Below, piece after piece: positions 15,776-24,686 of a stretch of 64,000 bases of DNA. Under the pieces are notes generated by a model, which saw nothing but the letters and a program-made list of their open reading frames with translations, did no database searches and had not been told where the DNA came from. Source of the DNA: Actinoallomurus soli (lineage in GTDB: Bacteria > Actinomycetota > Actinomycetes > Streptosporangiales > Streptosporangiaceae). The DNA is taken from positions 372,001 to 436,000 of the forward strand of contig NZ_JAMXMV010000005.1 in the NCBI RefSeq assembly GCF_024055715.1. The letters run 5' to 3'. The translations under genes and the position numbers were made by a program. Within the stretch, counting starts at the first letter, position 1. Every line of letters starts with the position of its first letter.

Positions 15776-16693
15776 TCATGGACGAACGTGGGTGATCGTC
15801 TTTCCCTTGCGGCGCTCGGTCGAGTTGAGGGCCGCAACGGCGTTGTCGAGGGTCACGATGTCGCCGATGTTCGTCCGCAGTCGTCCGTCCCGCACCCGCT
15901 GCACGATCTCACCCAGTTGGGCCCGATCGGACTCGACAACGAAGTCGACCGCCAAGCCGTCGGTGGGCCGCACATCGGTCGGCCCGACGACGGACACGAG
16001 CGTTCCTCCGGCTCGAACCAGGCCTGCGGAACGCCTCTGGATGTCGCCGCCGATGACGTCGAACACCAGATCGACGCTGCCGGCGTCCTCCAGCGCGTCG
16101 TTCTCAAGGTCGACGAACTCCTGCGCGCCGAAGTCGAGCGTCTTCTGACGGTCGGCCGTGCGTCCGGTGCCGATGACGTAGGCGCCGGCCTCACGTGCGA
16201 GCTGAGTCACCATCGTGCCGACCGCGCCGGCCGCGCCGTGCACGAGGACGGTCTGCCCCGCCTGAAGACGGCCGTGCTCGAACAATCCTTGCCACGCGGT
16301 CAAGCCCGAGATCGGCAGGCTCGCACCCACCGTGAAGTCGACGTCGCCCGGCAGCGGCGCGAGGTTGCGCGCCTCGACGGCCACGTACTCCGCCAGGGTG
16401 CCGTCGCGATGCCAGTCCGTGATGCCGAACACCCGCTGGCCCACCGACAGCCCCGTCGTGCCATAGCCGAGAGCGGTGACCACTCCGGCCACCTCGTGCC
16501 CGGGGATCGACGGTGTTCGGTCGCGGCCGGCGCGATCGATCCAGGTCGAGGGCCACTCCATCTCAGTCGGGACGAATCCCGACGCATGAACCTGCACGAC
16601 GACGTCGTTTATCGCTGCCGGCGGCTCGGGCCGCTCCGCCAGCGTCATCCCGGCCGTTCCCGCGGCCTGGTCCGTCACCACGATCGCTTTCAT
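15776..16693 (-). CDS. Zinc-independent NADP-dependent quinone-type oxidoreductase (MDR family)
   Basis: A 305-residue medium-chain dehydrogenase/reductase. The N-terminal GroES-like domain holds IPGHEVAGVVTALG but lacks the cysteines of the structural zinc lobe. The Rossmann domain has VLVHGAAGAVGTMVTQLA near residue 145. It ends with AVAALNSTERRKGKTITHV, typical of this group. The ATG at 16693 follows GAGGAG. It would reduce a small electrophile or quinone with NADPH; the substrate is unknown. It stands next to a broken phosphatase gene. A second family member is at 29754. Confidence 0.9.
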   Translation of the reverse strand: MKAIVVTDQAAGTAGMTLAERPEPPAAINDVVVQVHASGFVPTEMEWPSTWIDRAGRDRTPSIPGHEVAGVVTALGYGTTGLSVGQRVFGITDWHRDGTLAEYVAVEARNLAPLPGDVDFTVGASLPISGLTAWQGLFEHGRLQAGQTVLVHGAAGAVGTMVTQLAREAGAYVIGTGRTADRQKTLDFGAQEFVDLENDALEDAGSVDLVFDVIGGDIQRRSAGLVRAGGTLVSVVGPTDVRPTDGLAVDFVVESDRAQLGEIVQRVRDGRLRTNIGDIVTLDNAVAALNSTERRKGKTITHVRP

Positions 16694-16749
16694 GGGGAAT
16701 CGTCTCCTCGGTCATTCGTCTATTCGGTCTGAGTTGTTCACCGGAGTGA

Positions 16750-17578
16750 TCAGCCCGAGGGCCGGCGCCCCTCGGACACGGCTCCGAAGGCGAGTGATGC
16801 CGCCCCGGCCGCCAGCGGTTCCTCGCGCCGAACCGCGATCATGGCCATGTCGTCGCACAACGCGCCGGGTACGTACTCACCCAGATCCGCCGCGATCTTC
16901 TGTACGAGAGCCTGCGGAGCGCAGTCGGACCAGGCCGCGGCCCGCCGGGCCAGGGGATAGAAGGTCCCCTCCACGTTCCGGGCCTCGGTGAGGCCGTCGG
17001 TGTAGAGCAACAGCAGGTCGCCCATTCCGAAGGGAAAGGTTTCCACGGCGTAGGAGTCGAGGTCCCCGAGCCCGAACGGCGGCGCGGGCTGGGACACCTG
17101 CAACGGCGACGCCTTGCCGTCGTGGAGCAGCAAGGGCGGCGGATGCCCACGGCTGACCAGGCGTACGAAGGGTTCGTCGTCCGGTATGTCCACCACCACC
17201 GCCGTGACGAACCGCTCACCGGCGTCCACGCCGGCGCCGGAGAACTCCGCCATTCCCCAGCGGATACTCTCCTCCAGGTCGGCGACCATCTTCTGGAGCG
17301 ACGTCCGGAGCCGTGCGGAGGCACGGAAGGCCTCCAGCATGATCGCGGTATCGCTGATCGAGGCGAGCCGCCCCCACGCCGATCAACGCGGTGACCAGCG
17401 TCGATGCGAAGGTCGCGGTCATGGCGGCCGCCACGAACAGCGTCGGAGCGAGATGAACGTGGGGCGGCGTCACGTGGTCGATCGCCGGGACGGCCAGGAC
17501 CAGGAACACGGGGATCATGATCAGTGCTTGTCTCGGTATTCGCGCCCCCGGCAGGGCGGTGGGAGCAAACCACTGCAT
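16750..17578 (-). pseudogene. SpoIIE-type (PP2C) phosphatase, internally deleted and frameshifted
   Basis: The minus strand first encodes a membrane N-terminus from ATG 17578 (MQWFAPTALP, then hydrophobic helices around PHVHLAPTLFVAAAMTA), as in membrane SpoIIE phosphatases. Near 17375 it jumps out of frame to the back half of the catalytic domain: FRASARLRTSLQKM, SRGHPPPLLLHDG, LLLYTDGLTEARN and LCDDMAMIAV. The front half of the domain, with the GDWYD and GDVRGKG metal-binding segments, is missing. A deletion joined two parts of one gene. The 196-residue frame from 17340 remains open but should be inactive. Confidence 0.75.
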
Positions 17579-17694
17579 ATCAGCTCTCTCCGGCGTCACG
17601 GTCTCGAACGGTGATGGCTCGCCTACGGGTCCTTACTGGGGAGGGGATGATTCGAGCGTGCAACCCCTGCACACGCAGGACTCATCGCGGCTCG

Positions 17695-18654
17695 TCATCG
17701 AGGCGATGCGTCACCCCGTTCTGGGTTCTCACCAGGAAGACGAGGTAGTCCCTCCAAACGTGACAGCTCAGACGCGCACAGTTTGTCTGGGTTGATGACC
17801 CTGCGATACGCGGTGATCAGACCGTCTGTGATCTGAACGGTGTCGACGGAGTAGACCCGGCCTTCCCGGTGGAACACGAGAGCCGGCTCACCGCCGACCT
17901 CGACGAAGTCGATGCGGTCCGGACGCCACTGGCGCCCCACACGCACCATTAGCTCGGCGACGCGCTCACCGCCGTGAATGGGCTTGCGTGCCGCGAAGGC
18001 CTTGCCGCCGCCGTCGGTGACGTAGACGGCGTCCGGGTGCAGGAGGCTGACCAGGCCGGCCAGGTCCCCGGCTTCGTAGGCGGCGCGGAAGGCCATGAGG
18101 ACGCGTTTACGCTCCGCCTTCGACGCCTGCGGCGTGGACTGCTTCGCTTCGGCCACCCGCCGTCGTGCCCGCGAGGCGAGCTGCCGGGCACCTGGTACAG
18201 AGACATCCAAAATTTCGGCGATCCGGCCGAACTCAAGACCGAAGACGTCGTAGAGGACGAAGGCCACCCGCTCCGGCGGGCTCAGCTCTTCCAAGATCAG
18301 CAGCATCGCCGAACTGACGGACTCGTCGACGAGTACCGGCTTCGACGCGTCCGGCCCTGTCAGCAGCGGCTCCGGCAGCCACGGTCCGACATAGGTCTCC
18401 CGGCGGAAACGGGCACTCTTGAGAATGTCGTACGACCGTCGCGCGGCCACCGTCACCAGCCAGGCCCGCAGATCACCGATGCCCTGCAGATCGGCTCCGG
18501 CCGCCCGCAGCCACACGTCCTGGGTCACATCCTCGGCATCGGCCACACTCCCCAGCAGCCGGTAGGCCACACCGAAGACCGCCGGCCGGTGCATCTCCCA
18601 ATCGGCTCCGAGCGGGTCCTGCTCGGACCGTTCGGGCCCGTCCCCGTCACCCAT
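17695..18654 (-). CDS. ECF41-type sigma factor with SnoaL-like C-terminal domain
   Basis: A 319-residue extracytoplasmic-function sigma factor. Region 2 is seen in FGVAYRLLGSVADAEDVTQD with LRAWLVTVAARRSYD, and region 4 in LSPPERVAFVLYDVFGLEF. The linker contains WLPEPL and the C-terminal NTF2/SnoaL-like extension contains DGGGK and NPDKL, the motif set of group ECF41 (SigJ-like), where the extension controls activity in place of an anti-sigma factor. I chose ATG 18654, which follows GGAGGAGG, over the TTG at 18681. The usual ECF41 partner (carboxymuconolactone decarboxylase or oxidoreductase) is not adjacent. The quinone oxidoreductase about 1 kb downstream is only a loose candidate. Confidence 0.93.
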   Translation of the reverse strand: MGDGDGPERSEQDPLGADWEMHRPAVFGVAYRLLGSVADAEDVTQDVWLRAAGADLQGIGDLRAWLVTVAARRSYDILKSARFRRETYVGPWLPEPLLTGPDASKPVLVDESVSSAMLLILEELSPPERVAFVLYDVFGLEFGRIAEILDVSVPGARQLASRARRRVAEAKQSTPQASKAERKRVLMAFRAAYEAGDLAGLVSLLHPDAVYVTDGGGKAFAARKPIHGGERVAELMVRVGRQWRPDRIDFVEVGGEPALVFHREGRVYSVDTVQITDGLITAYRRVINPDKLCASELSRLEGLPRLPGENPERGDASPR

Positions 18655-18872
18655 ACGGATCGCAACCTCCTCCACCGTCAAACGCCGGCCGACGCGGCCG
18701 GTGGCACCTCCCGTACGGCGTCGCTGGACCGTTCGTGCGGCCTGCGGGCCATTGATTCGCCCCCCGATTCCCTGACCACAAGCCTATGACCAGGGAGAAC
18801 GCGCCCGGAGCGTTGCGGAGATCTTCGGAAGCACCGAGAAGAACATCGCCCGGGCCGCGACCGGGCTCGACG

Positions 18873-19736
18873 TTACCCAGGCGCGAGGGTCCTCCCGAGC
18901 TGCACGGCGACGCTTCGTGATCGTCTTCGTTGTGTGAATCTCTCACGACGGGACCGCCGCGCATGGATGCGCATCGCGGGCGGCGAGTAGCGGCAGTCGA
19001 GAAAATGGCATGCGTACGCGCTGTCGTGGATGAGCTTTCCGCAGGCCACCGTCCTGCGACGCCGCCGATACAGCAACGCCGCGGCCAGGGCACCGAGGGG
19101 TGGCGCCGTCAGGTAGACCCAAAGCCCTGTCCAGACGAAGCCGACGAGCGCGGGTCCGAAGCTGCGGGCCGGGTTGAGACTGGCGCCGGACACCGGACGC
19201 TCGACGAAGAACAGCACCGCCACCAGGAGACCGACCGCCGCCCCGGTGAAGGGCATGAGGCGTGGTCGGTCGACGAAATCGAGGATCAGTGTCACCAGCA
19301 GGAAGGTCATGACGGCCTCCGCGCCCAGGGACGCCGCCGGCCCGCCGAGCGCGGGGACGGTGGCCCCGAGACGAACGTCGGCGGCAGAGCGGTCCCACGT
19401 GAACAGGGCCAGCAGCGCGCCGGTGACGGCTCCGCCGAACTGGGCGGCGGCGTACGCGGCGGTCGAGCGCGGGGTGAGCTTGCGGAGCAGGAAGAAGGCC
19501 AGGGTGACCGCCGGGTTCATGTGCCCGCCGCTGGTCCGGCCGAGCGGAGAATAGACGATGACCACGGCGACGCCCGCGATCAGGGCCCCCGTCAGCAGCC
19601 GCCGAAGGTCGTGGCACGGGATGGCCGTGACGATGGGCGAGCCGGTCGCGAACCCCGCAACGATCGCGCTGACACTCAGCGCCAGCAGAATCGCCGTCGC
19701 CGCGAACTCGGCGATGATCTCACGCCATCCGGCCAC
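18873..19736 (-). CDS. Aquaporin / MIP family channel
   Basis: A 287-residue major intrinsic protein with six membrane helices. Both half-helix motifs are present: HMNPAVTLAFFL and SLNPARSFGPALV. Pore selectivity residues were not resolved. After the last helix there is a 65-residue Arg-rich tail with Cys and His (ACGKLIHDSAYACHFLDC). A similar Cys/His stretch occurs in related actinobacterial aquaporins as far as I recall; the last 35 residues look like read-through into non-coding sequence. It transports water or small neutral solutes. Confidence 0.9.
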   Translation of the reverse strand: MAGWREIIAEFAATAILLALSVSAIVAGFATGSPIVTAIPCHDLRRLLTGALIAGVAVVIVYSPLGRTSGGHMNPAVTLAFFLLRKLTPRSTAAYAAAQFGGAVTGALLALFTWDRSAADVRLGATVPALGGPAASLGAEAVMTFLLVTLILDFVDRPRLMPFTGAAVGLLVAVLFFVERPVSGASLNPARSFGPALVGFVWTGLWVYLTAPPLGALAAALLYRRRRRTVACGKLIHDSAYACHFLDCRYSPPAMRIHARRSRRERFTQRRRSRSVAVQLGRTLAPG

Positions 19737-19902
19737 GTCTTCTCCCTGGATTCAGGCGGCGTTGCGCCGTTCGGCCTGATCGATGGCGCAGGTACTGCGT
19801 TGACCAGGCCGATGTGGTTGAAACGCCCGGCAGTTCCGAGCGATTCGCCACTGGATGGACCGGCCTCCTCGGCCGGCAGGCCCAGTCGTTGGCGTACGCG
19901 GC

Positions 19903-19938
19903 GTCCGGTGGGGATCCGCCGTCCGGTGGGGATCCGCC
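19903..19938. repeat. Tandem 18-bp repeat, two copies
   Basis: GTCCGGTGGGGATCCGCC occurs twice in direct tandem, followed by the first four bases of a third copy. It lies in the 220-bp gap between the aquaporin and a methyltransferase gene. A slippage origin is likely. No function is evident. Confidence 0.8.
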
Positions 19939-19956
19939 GTCCAATGGCCCCGGGGG

Positions 19957-20610
19957 TCAGGAGACCGCGGGCCTGCGGAACTCCGCGCGCCAGCGGCGTA
20001 CGGGCGGGTCCTCGTCGTCGAGGAGATCCTCGATCCGCACGGCGGGCAGGGGGAACGACTCGATCTCGGCGCGGGTCAGCGGCCAGGGCATCCGGCCCGG
20101 GTCGTCGCTCTCCTCCCTGGCACGGGCGATGACGAGCAGCGTGCCGCCCGGGGCGACCAGGTCGGCGGTATGGGCGATGGCGCGTTCGCGTGCGTCCCCG
20201 CGCAGCACCTGGACCGTGTAGCTCTCCACGACGAGGTCGAAGGCGCGCCGCCACTGCGGAGGCGGCGCGAGCAGGTCCGCCGTCCGGTACCGCACGCGGG
20301 AGCCCGGAAAACGGGACCGGGCCCGCGCGACGGCCGTCCCGGAGACGTCGAAGGCGGTCACGTCATGACCGAGCCCGGCGAGGTACTCGGCGTCGTCCCC
20401 CAGCCCGCAGCCGACGACGACCGCGCGACCCGGCTCCGGACGCGCCCAGGCCCGCAGCAGCGGGTTCGGCTCCAGATCGGCCCAGGGGACCGCCGTCTCC
20501 CCGCGTTCGGCCGCCGCGTACAGGCGCTCGAACCACCCGGTGGCGTCGCCCTGGGCGATCGACTCGGCGGCCAGCCGCCGCGCGTACGCCCGCTGCTCCT
20601 CGACGTTCAT
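19957..20610 (-). CDS. Class I SAM-dependent methyltransferase (TehB/TPMT-like)
   Basis: A 217-residue methyltransferase. The SAM-binding motif is AVVVGCGLGDDAEYLAGLGH followed by VTAFDVSGTAV, the form seen in tellurite and thiopurine methyltransferases. FDLVVESYTVQVL and the late LTRAEIESF are also typical. The ATG at 20610 is chosen because the open frame upstream runs through the secreted hydrolase gene. Only 13 bp separate it from that gene, so the two are probably one transcript. The substrate is unknown. Confidence 0.88.
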   Translation of the reverse strand: MNVEEQRAYARRLAAESIAQGDATGWFERLYAAAERGETAVPWADLEPNPLLRAWARPEPGRAVVVGCGLGDDAEYLAGLGHDVTAFDVSGTAVARARSRFPGSRVRYRTADLLAPPPQWRRAFDLVVESYTVQVLRGDARERAIAHTADLVAPGGTLLVIARAREESDDPGRMPWPLTRAEIESFPLPAVRIEDLLDDEDPPVRRWRAEFRRPAVS

Positions 20611-20623
20611 CGCGGTGATCCCG

Positions 20624-21970
20624 TCAGGATGTGGGGCAGGCGGGGAACAGCCCGCGCGTGCCGGAGGGATAGGCCGCCGCGTCGGTGAACCGGCAGCCGA
20701 AGTCGGGCCGCGCGACCATCGCGGGGTCGGTGACCGGGTCCCCGGCCGGCCGGGGACCGTCGTGGACCCAGCGGGCCAGGTCGTCCCAGGCATGCCCGGC
20801 CTCGGTGGGCGAGAACTCGCAGTGCTGCGCGGTCCGGATGGCGCGCTGCACGACGAGCCCGGACCGGTGGGCACGGGCGGCCTCCGCCCCGTAGATCTCC
20901 TCCATCGAGAACGGCACGAACATGTCGCCCAGGCCGTGCAGGGTCACGACCTTGGCGGTGGGGATCCCGAAGATCCGCGGGATCTGGGACAGCCGCGGGG
21001 AGTACCGGTCGGCCGGGTCGGCGGGGCGGACCCGCTGCACGGTGGCGTTCACGTCCACCGGGGTGTTCGGCGTGTACCGCGTGGCGGCGTTGCCGGCGAC
21101 CTGCGCCGGGTCCTGCGCCAGGCTCGTGCCGGCCGCCGGAGCACCCAGGCTGAACAGGTAGTCCTTCCAGACCGGGAAGGCCGCCTCGGCGCCGGGGCGG
21201 GGTCCGCCCGACCGGTCGATCGTGATGGCCCGCAGCTGCTTGCCGAGATCGTTGGCGGTGTCCGGGCCGCCCGGCTTCAGGCTTGCGAGCCCGAGCGCCT
21301 GCTCGATCCTGGGCACGGCGTTCGTCAGGTAGTCGGCCGGTGGGGGATAGGCGCGCACGCCGGCCAGGTCCTGCGCGACCAGGTTGTAGTCCAGGAAGAA
21401 GTCGAAGAGCCGGTCGTCGCCCAGCACCCCGCACATCGGGAGAGCGCCGGAGTAGAAGCCCGGGTACTGCTCGATCGACCGGCCGATCACATGGCCGCCC
21501 ATGGACACGCCCGCGACATAGGTGCGGCGCGGGCGGTGCTGGAGCCGGGCGAACAGGTCGGCGAGGTCGCGGGTCTGCACGACTCCGGAGCGCACGTCGT
21601 AGTCGTTGTCGGCGTACGAGGACGCGGCCCAGGCGTAACCCTCGCCGACCAGCTTCTGACGAAGCCCGAAGGCGGGCGGGTCGACGGTCAGCGTCGTCGT
21701 CGCGCCGCGGTAGCCGTGCGCCCACATCACCAGCTCGCCGTTCCAGTGCGGCGGGACCTCGATGTCGTACGCGGCGTGGTGGAACACGCCCTGGTGCACG
21801 GTCGTCGTCCGGCCGTCCACCGCCAGCGGCGGCAGCGCGGGGTTGCTGATCGTGTACGGCGGCAACGGCCGGTCGTCGGGGACCGTCGCCGCGGCCGCGG
21901 CCGGAGCGGTGCCGAGCGACACGGCGACGACGGCGGCGGACAAGAGGGAGGCGAGCCGGCGAAGACGCAT
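20624..21970 (-). CDS. Secreted alpha/beta hydrolase
   Basis: A 448-residue exported enzyme with a Sec signal peptide (MRLRRLASLLSAAVVAVSL, cleavage after an Ala-rich stretch near residue 28). The fold and triad are visible: oxyanion strand MWAHGYRG, nucleophile Ser in AGVSMGGHVIG, Asp in LHGLGDMFVPFS and His in TAQHCEFSPTEAGHAWDD. It probably hydrolyses an ester or a similar bond outside the cell. The ATG follows GAGGAGATC. The methyltransferase follows after 13 bp. The specificity is not known. Confidence 0.88.
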   Translation of the reverse strand: MRLRRLASLLSAAVVAVSLGTAPAAAAATVPDDRPLPPYTISNPALPPLAVDGRTTTVHQGVFHHAAYDIEVPPHWNGELVMWAHGYRGATTTLTVDPPAFGLRQKLVGEGYAWAASSYADNDYDVRSGVVQTRDLADLFARLQHRPRRTYVAGVSMGGHVIGRSIEQYPGFYSGALPMCGVLGDDRLFDFFLDYNLVAQDLAGVRAYPPPADYLTNAVPRIEQALGLASLKPGGPDTANDLGKQLRAITIDRSGGPRPGAEAAFPVWKDYLFSLGAPAAGTSLAQDPAQVAGNAATRYTPNTPVDVNATVQRVRPADPADRYSPRLSQIPRIFGIPTAKVVTLHGLGDMFVPFSMEEIYGAEAARAHRSGLVVQRAIRTAQHCEFSPTEAGHAWDDLARWVHDGPRPAGDPVTDPAMVARPDFGCRFTDAAAYPSGTRGLFPACPTS

Positions 21971-22127
21971 GAACGATCTCCTCGAGGGCAGCCGTCGTGA
22001 CCCGAGAGCACCGGATCACCGGGAACGGCCGGCGCGCCGTCGTCGGCGGGCGTTCACCGGTCGGACTTCGCACCTTAGAGGCGCGGCCGGGGCGACGGCA
22101 AGATCGTTGTCCGCTTCGCGCCGGACG

Positions 22128-22394
22128 TCAGTGCATGCCGCTCAGCATCATGATGATGAGGACCAGCACGTGGCCGATGACGACGAACCCGATGACGAAC
22201 ATGAACACGAACTTGGCGGGACCGTGCTCGAAGACCTTGCCCTCTTTGAGGGGCTTCCGCCCGGCCTGCCGCCTGGCGAGGCGCTCCGCGAACTTCTCCT
22301 CGTAGGACTTCCTGCGCGGAGCCAGCTGCTCGCCGGTGGTGGGCTGCTCGCCGGTGGTGAGCTGGTCGCCGGTGGTGAGCTGGTCGCCGGTCAT
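22128..22394 (-). CDS. Small membrane protein with N-terminal TTG[DE]Q repeats
   Basis: An 88-residue protein from ATG 22394 after GGAG. The first 25 residues contain four copies of a five-residue unit (TTGDQ/TTGEQ), encoded by a 15-bp tandem repeat that can change copy number. A basic amphipathic helix (KSYEEKFAERLARRQAGRK) follows and then one membrane helix near the C-terminus (FVFMFVIGFVVIGHVLVLII). No family was recognised. It stands alone. Confidence 0.65.
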   Translation of the reverse strand: MTGDQLTTGDQLTTGEQPTTGEQLAPRRKSYEEKFAERLARRQAGRKPLKEGKVFEHGPAKFVFMFVIGFVVIGHVLVLIIMMLSGMH

Positions 22395-22655
22395 CGATGG
22401 AACTCCAATCGTGTGCTGCCAGAGAGAGTAACAACCGCGGCCTACGCGCGATTCCGGTCATGTGTCCCGTCGGCCCTGCTCAGCGGCCCGGAGGCGGCGG
22501 CGACGCGGCCGCGCGCGGAGTGGGCTGACGGCGGGGCCCGGCGCCGGGTCCGGGCCGCGGGGCGACCGGACCGTCGATCCGTGCGGAAGGACTCGGACGA
22601 GACTGGATAATCGGCGGCACAAGATCGTGATTCCGGTCCGGTGAGAAGGGAATCC

Positions 22656-23810
22656 ATGAGCAGCCACGTCGTCATCGCACCCGACAAGTTCAAAGGGTCG
22701 CTGACCGCTCCCGAGGTGGCCGCGCGCGTCGCAGCCGGGCTGCGTCGCGTCCATCCGGAGGTCCTGCTGATGACCATGCCGGTCGCGGACGGCGGTGACG
22801 GCACCGTGGACGCCGCGGTCGCCGCCGGATTCACCCGGCGTCGCGCCGTCGTCAGCGGGCCGACCGGTGAGCCCGTCACGGCGTCGTACGCGATCCGCGA
22901 CGAGACCGCCGTCGTCGAGCTGGCCGAGGCGTCCGGGCTGCGTGTGCTGCCCGGCGGCGTGCCCGCGCCGCTGACCGCCTCAAGCCACGGCACCGGCGAG
23001 CTGATCGCCGCGGCGGTGGCGGACGGGGCGCGTCAGGTCGTCCTCGGCCTGGGCGGCAGCGCCTGCACCGACGGCGGCGCGGGCATGGCCGCCGCCCTGG
23101 GCGCCCGCCTCCTCGACTCCCAGGGCCGCGACCTCCCGCCGGGCGGCGCCGCGCTGCGGGACCTGGACGCCGTCGACACGTCCGCGCTGACCGACCGGCT
23201 GCGCGGGGTCACCGTCGTGGTGGCGGGCGACGTCGACAGCCCGCTGCTCGGGCCGGACGGCGCCGCCCGCGTGTTCGCGCCGCAGAAGGGGGCCGGCCCG
23301 GACCAGGTCGAGATCCTCGAGGCGGGGCTGACCCGCCTGGACGCGGTCGTCCGCCGTGACCTCGGCCTCGTGATGGCCGGGCTCCCAGGGGCCGGCGCGG
23401 CCGGCGGGGTGGGGTTCGGCGCGATGACGTTCCTGTCCGCCCGGATGGAGCCGGGCATCGCCTACCTGCTCGACCTGCTCGGGTTCGACGCCCGGCTCGA
23501 CGGCGCGCGGCTCGTGGTGACGGGGGAGGGTTCCCTGGACGCCCAGAGCCTGCGCGGCAAGGCGCCGGTGGGCGTGGCGCAGGCGGCCCGGCGGGCGGGG
23601 GTGCCGGTCGTCGCCGTGTCCGGGCGGCGGGCGCTGAGCGACGAGCAGCTCCGCGCCGCGGGGTTCGCCCGCGCGTACGCGCTCACCGATCTGGAACCCG
23701 ACCCGGGCCGCTGCATGGAGGACGCGGGCCCGTTGCTCGAACGGCTCGCCGAGGAGATCGGCCGGACCGTGCTGGCGGAACCGCTGAGCCGCCGGGAGCC
23801 GACCTGCTGA
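22656..23810 (+). CDS. Glycerate kinase (GarK/GlxK family)
   Basis: A 384-residue kinase that phosphorylates D-glycerate in glyoxylate and glycerate use. Family motifs are the N-terminal IAPDKFKGSLTA, PVADGGDGTVDA, LGLGGSACTDGGAGMAAALG and late VTGEGSLDAQSLRGKAP. The ATG at 22656 follows GAGAAGG. The gene stands alone, facing away from the small membrane protein and convergent with a methyltransferase gene, so no dedicated pathway is evident nearby. Confidence 0.95.
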   Translation: MSSHVVIAPDKFKGSLTAPEVAARVAAGLRRVHPEVLLMTMPVADGGDGTVDAAVAAGFTRRRAVVSGPTGEPVTASYAIRDETAVVELAEASGLRVLPGGVPAPLTASSHGTGELIAAAVADGARQVVLGLGGSACTDGGAGMAAALGARLLDSQGRDLPPGGAALRDLDAVDTSALTDRLRGVTVVVAGDVDSPLLGPDGAARVFAPQKGAGPDQVEILEAGLTRLDAVVRRDLGLVMAGLPGAGAAGGVGFGAMTFLSARMEPGIAYLLDLLGFDARLDGARLVVTGEGSLDAQSLRGKAPVGVAQAARRAGVPVVAVSGRRALSDEQLRAAGFARAYALTDLEPDPGRCMEDAGPLLERLAEEIGRTVLAEPLSRREPTC

Positions 23811-23816
23811 CCGCGC

Positions 23817-24614
23817 TCAGGAGCCCGCGGACGACGACGTCCCGAGCCGGCCCACGCCGGCCAGCAGCCGGCCCTGGGTCTCCGGACCGTCGGCCCGCCA
23901 CTTGGCGACGTGGACGATGCCGGGGTCGACGACGTCGAAGCCGGTGAACAGCCGCTCGATCTCCGCGCGGGAGCGGATCACGGCGGGGGCGCTGGCCTTG
24001 GCGTAGGCGTTCTCTATGCGTTCGCGCTGCTCCGGGCTGAGTCCTTCGTACGTGCCGGTGGACAGGGCCAGGAAGCTGCCGGGCGCCATGGTCTTCCGCA
24101 GCGTCGCGATCACCTCTTCGCCCTCCGGGACGAAGTGGAGGACGGCGACGGCGAGCAGGCCGACCGGCCGGTCGAAGTCGATCAGCCGCTTGACGGCCGG
24201 GTCGCCCAGGATCTCGCCGGGGCGGCGGATGTCGGCGTGCACGGTGGCGACCCGGTCGTCGGTGGCGCGGAACGCCTGGTTGTGCGCGAACACGATCGGG
24301 TCGTTGTCGACGTAGACGACGCGTGCGGCCGGGCGGATCTCGCGGGCGACCTCGTGCACGTTCGGCGAGGTCGGGATGCCCGTGCCCAGGTCGAGGAACT
24401 GCTCGATCCCCTGTTCCGCGAGGTAGGCCACCGCGCGTACGAGGAAGTCGCGGTTGGCGCGTACGAGCTCCCGCTGCTCGGGGTGGGCGGCGATGACCTT
24501 CTCGGCCGCCTCCCGGTCGGCGGCGAAGTTGTCCTTGCCGCCCAGCCAGTAGTCGTACATGCGAGCGGGGGACGGCGTGTGAACGTCGATGACGTCGTGA
24601 ATCCGTTCCTCCAT
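23817..24614 (-). CDS. SAM-dependent methyltransferase (PF04672/DUF574 family)
   Basis: A 265-residue member of a family greatly expanded in filamentous actinobacteria. Signature segments are TPSPARMYDYWLGGKDNFAA at the N-terminus, QFLDLGTGIPT for SAM binding and VVYVDNDPIV. ATG 24614 begins the conserved region; the open frame upstream adds 20 poor residues. Its stop faces that of glycerate kinase six bases away. The physiological substrate of this family is not established. Confidence 0.92.
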   Translation of the reverse strand: MEERIHDVIDVHTPSPARMYDYWLGGKDNFAADREAAEKVIAAHPEQRELVRANRDFLVRAVAYLAEQGIEQFLDLGTGIPTSPNVHEVAREIRPAARVVYVDNDPIVFAHNQAFRATDDRVATVHADIRRPGEILGDPAVKRLIDFDRPVGLLAVAVLHFVPEGEEVIATLRKTMAPGSFLALSTGTYEGLSPEQRERIENAYAKASAPAVIRSRAEIERLFTGFDVVDPGIVHVAKWRADGPETQGRLLAGVGRLGTSSSAGS

Positions 24615-24686
24615 GATCGACAAGCCTAGGGGTGGACCCGACAAAGAGTAATGGCCCCGGTAAATCATGGCCACCTTGGGCCACTC

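Noticed and set aside
16750-17340. 196-residue frame as an intact PP2C phosphatase
   Set aside because: It lacks the front half of the catalytic domain with the metal-binding acids, and the matching membrane N-terminus is out of frame upstream.
19903-19938. Tandem 18-bp repeat as a CRISPR array
   Set aside because: The two copies are adjacent with no spacers and no cas genes are nearby.
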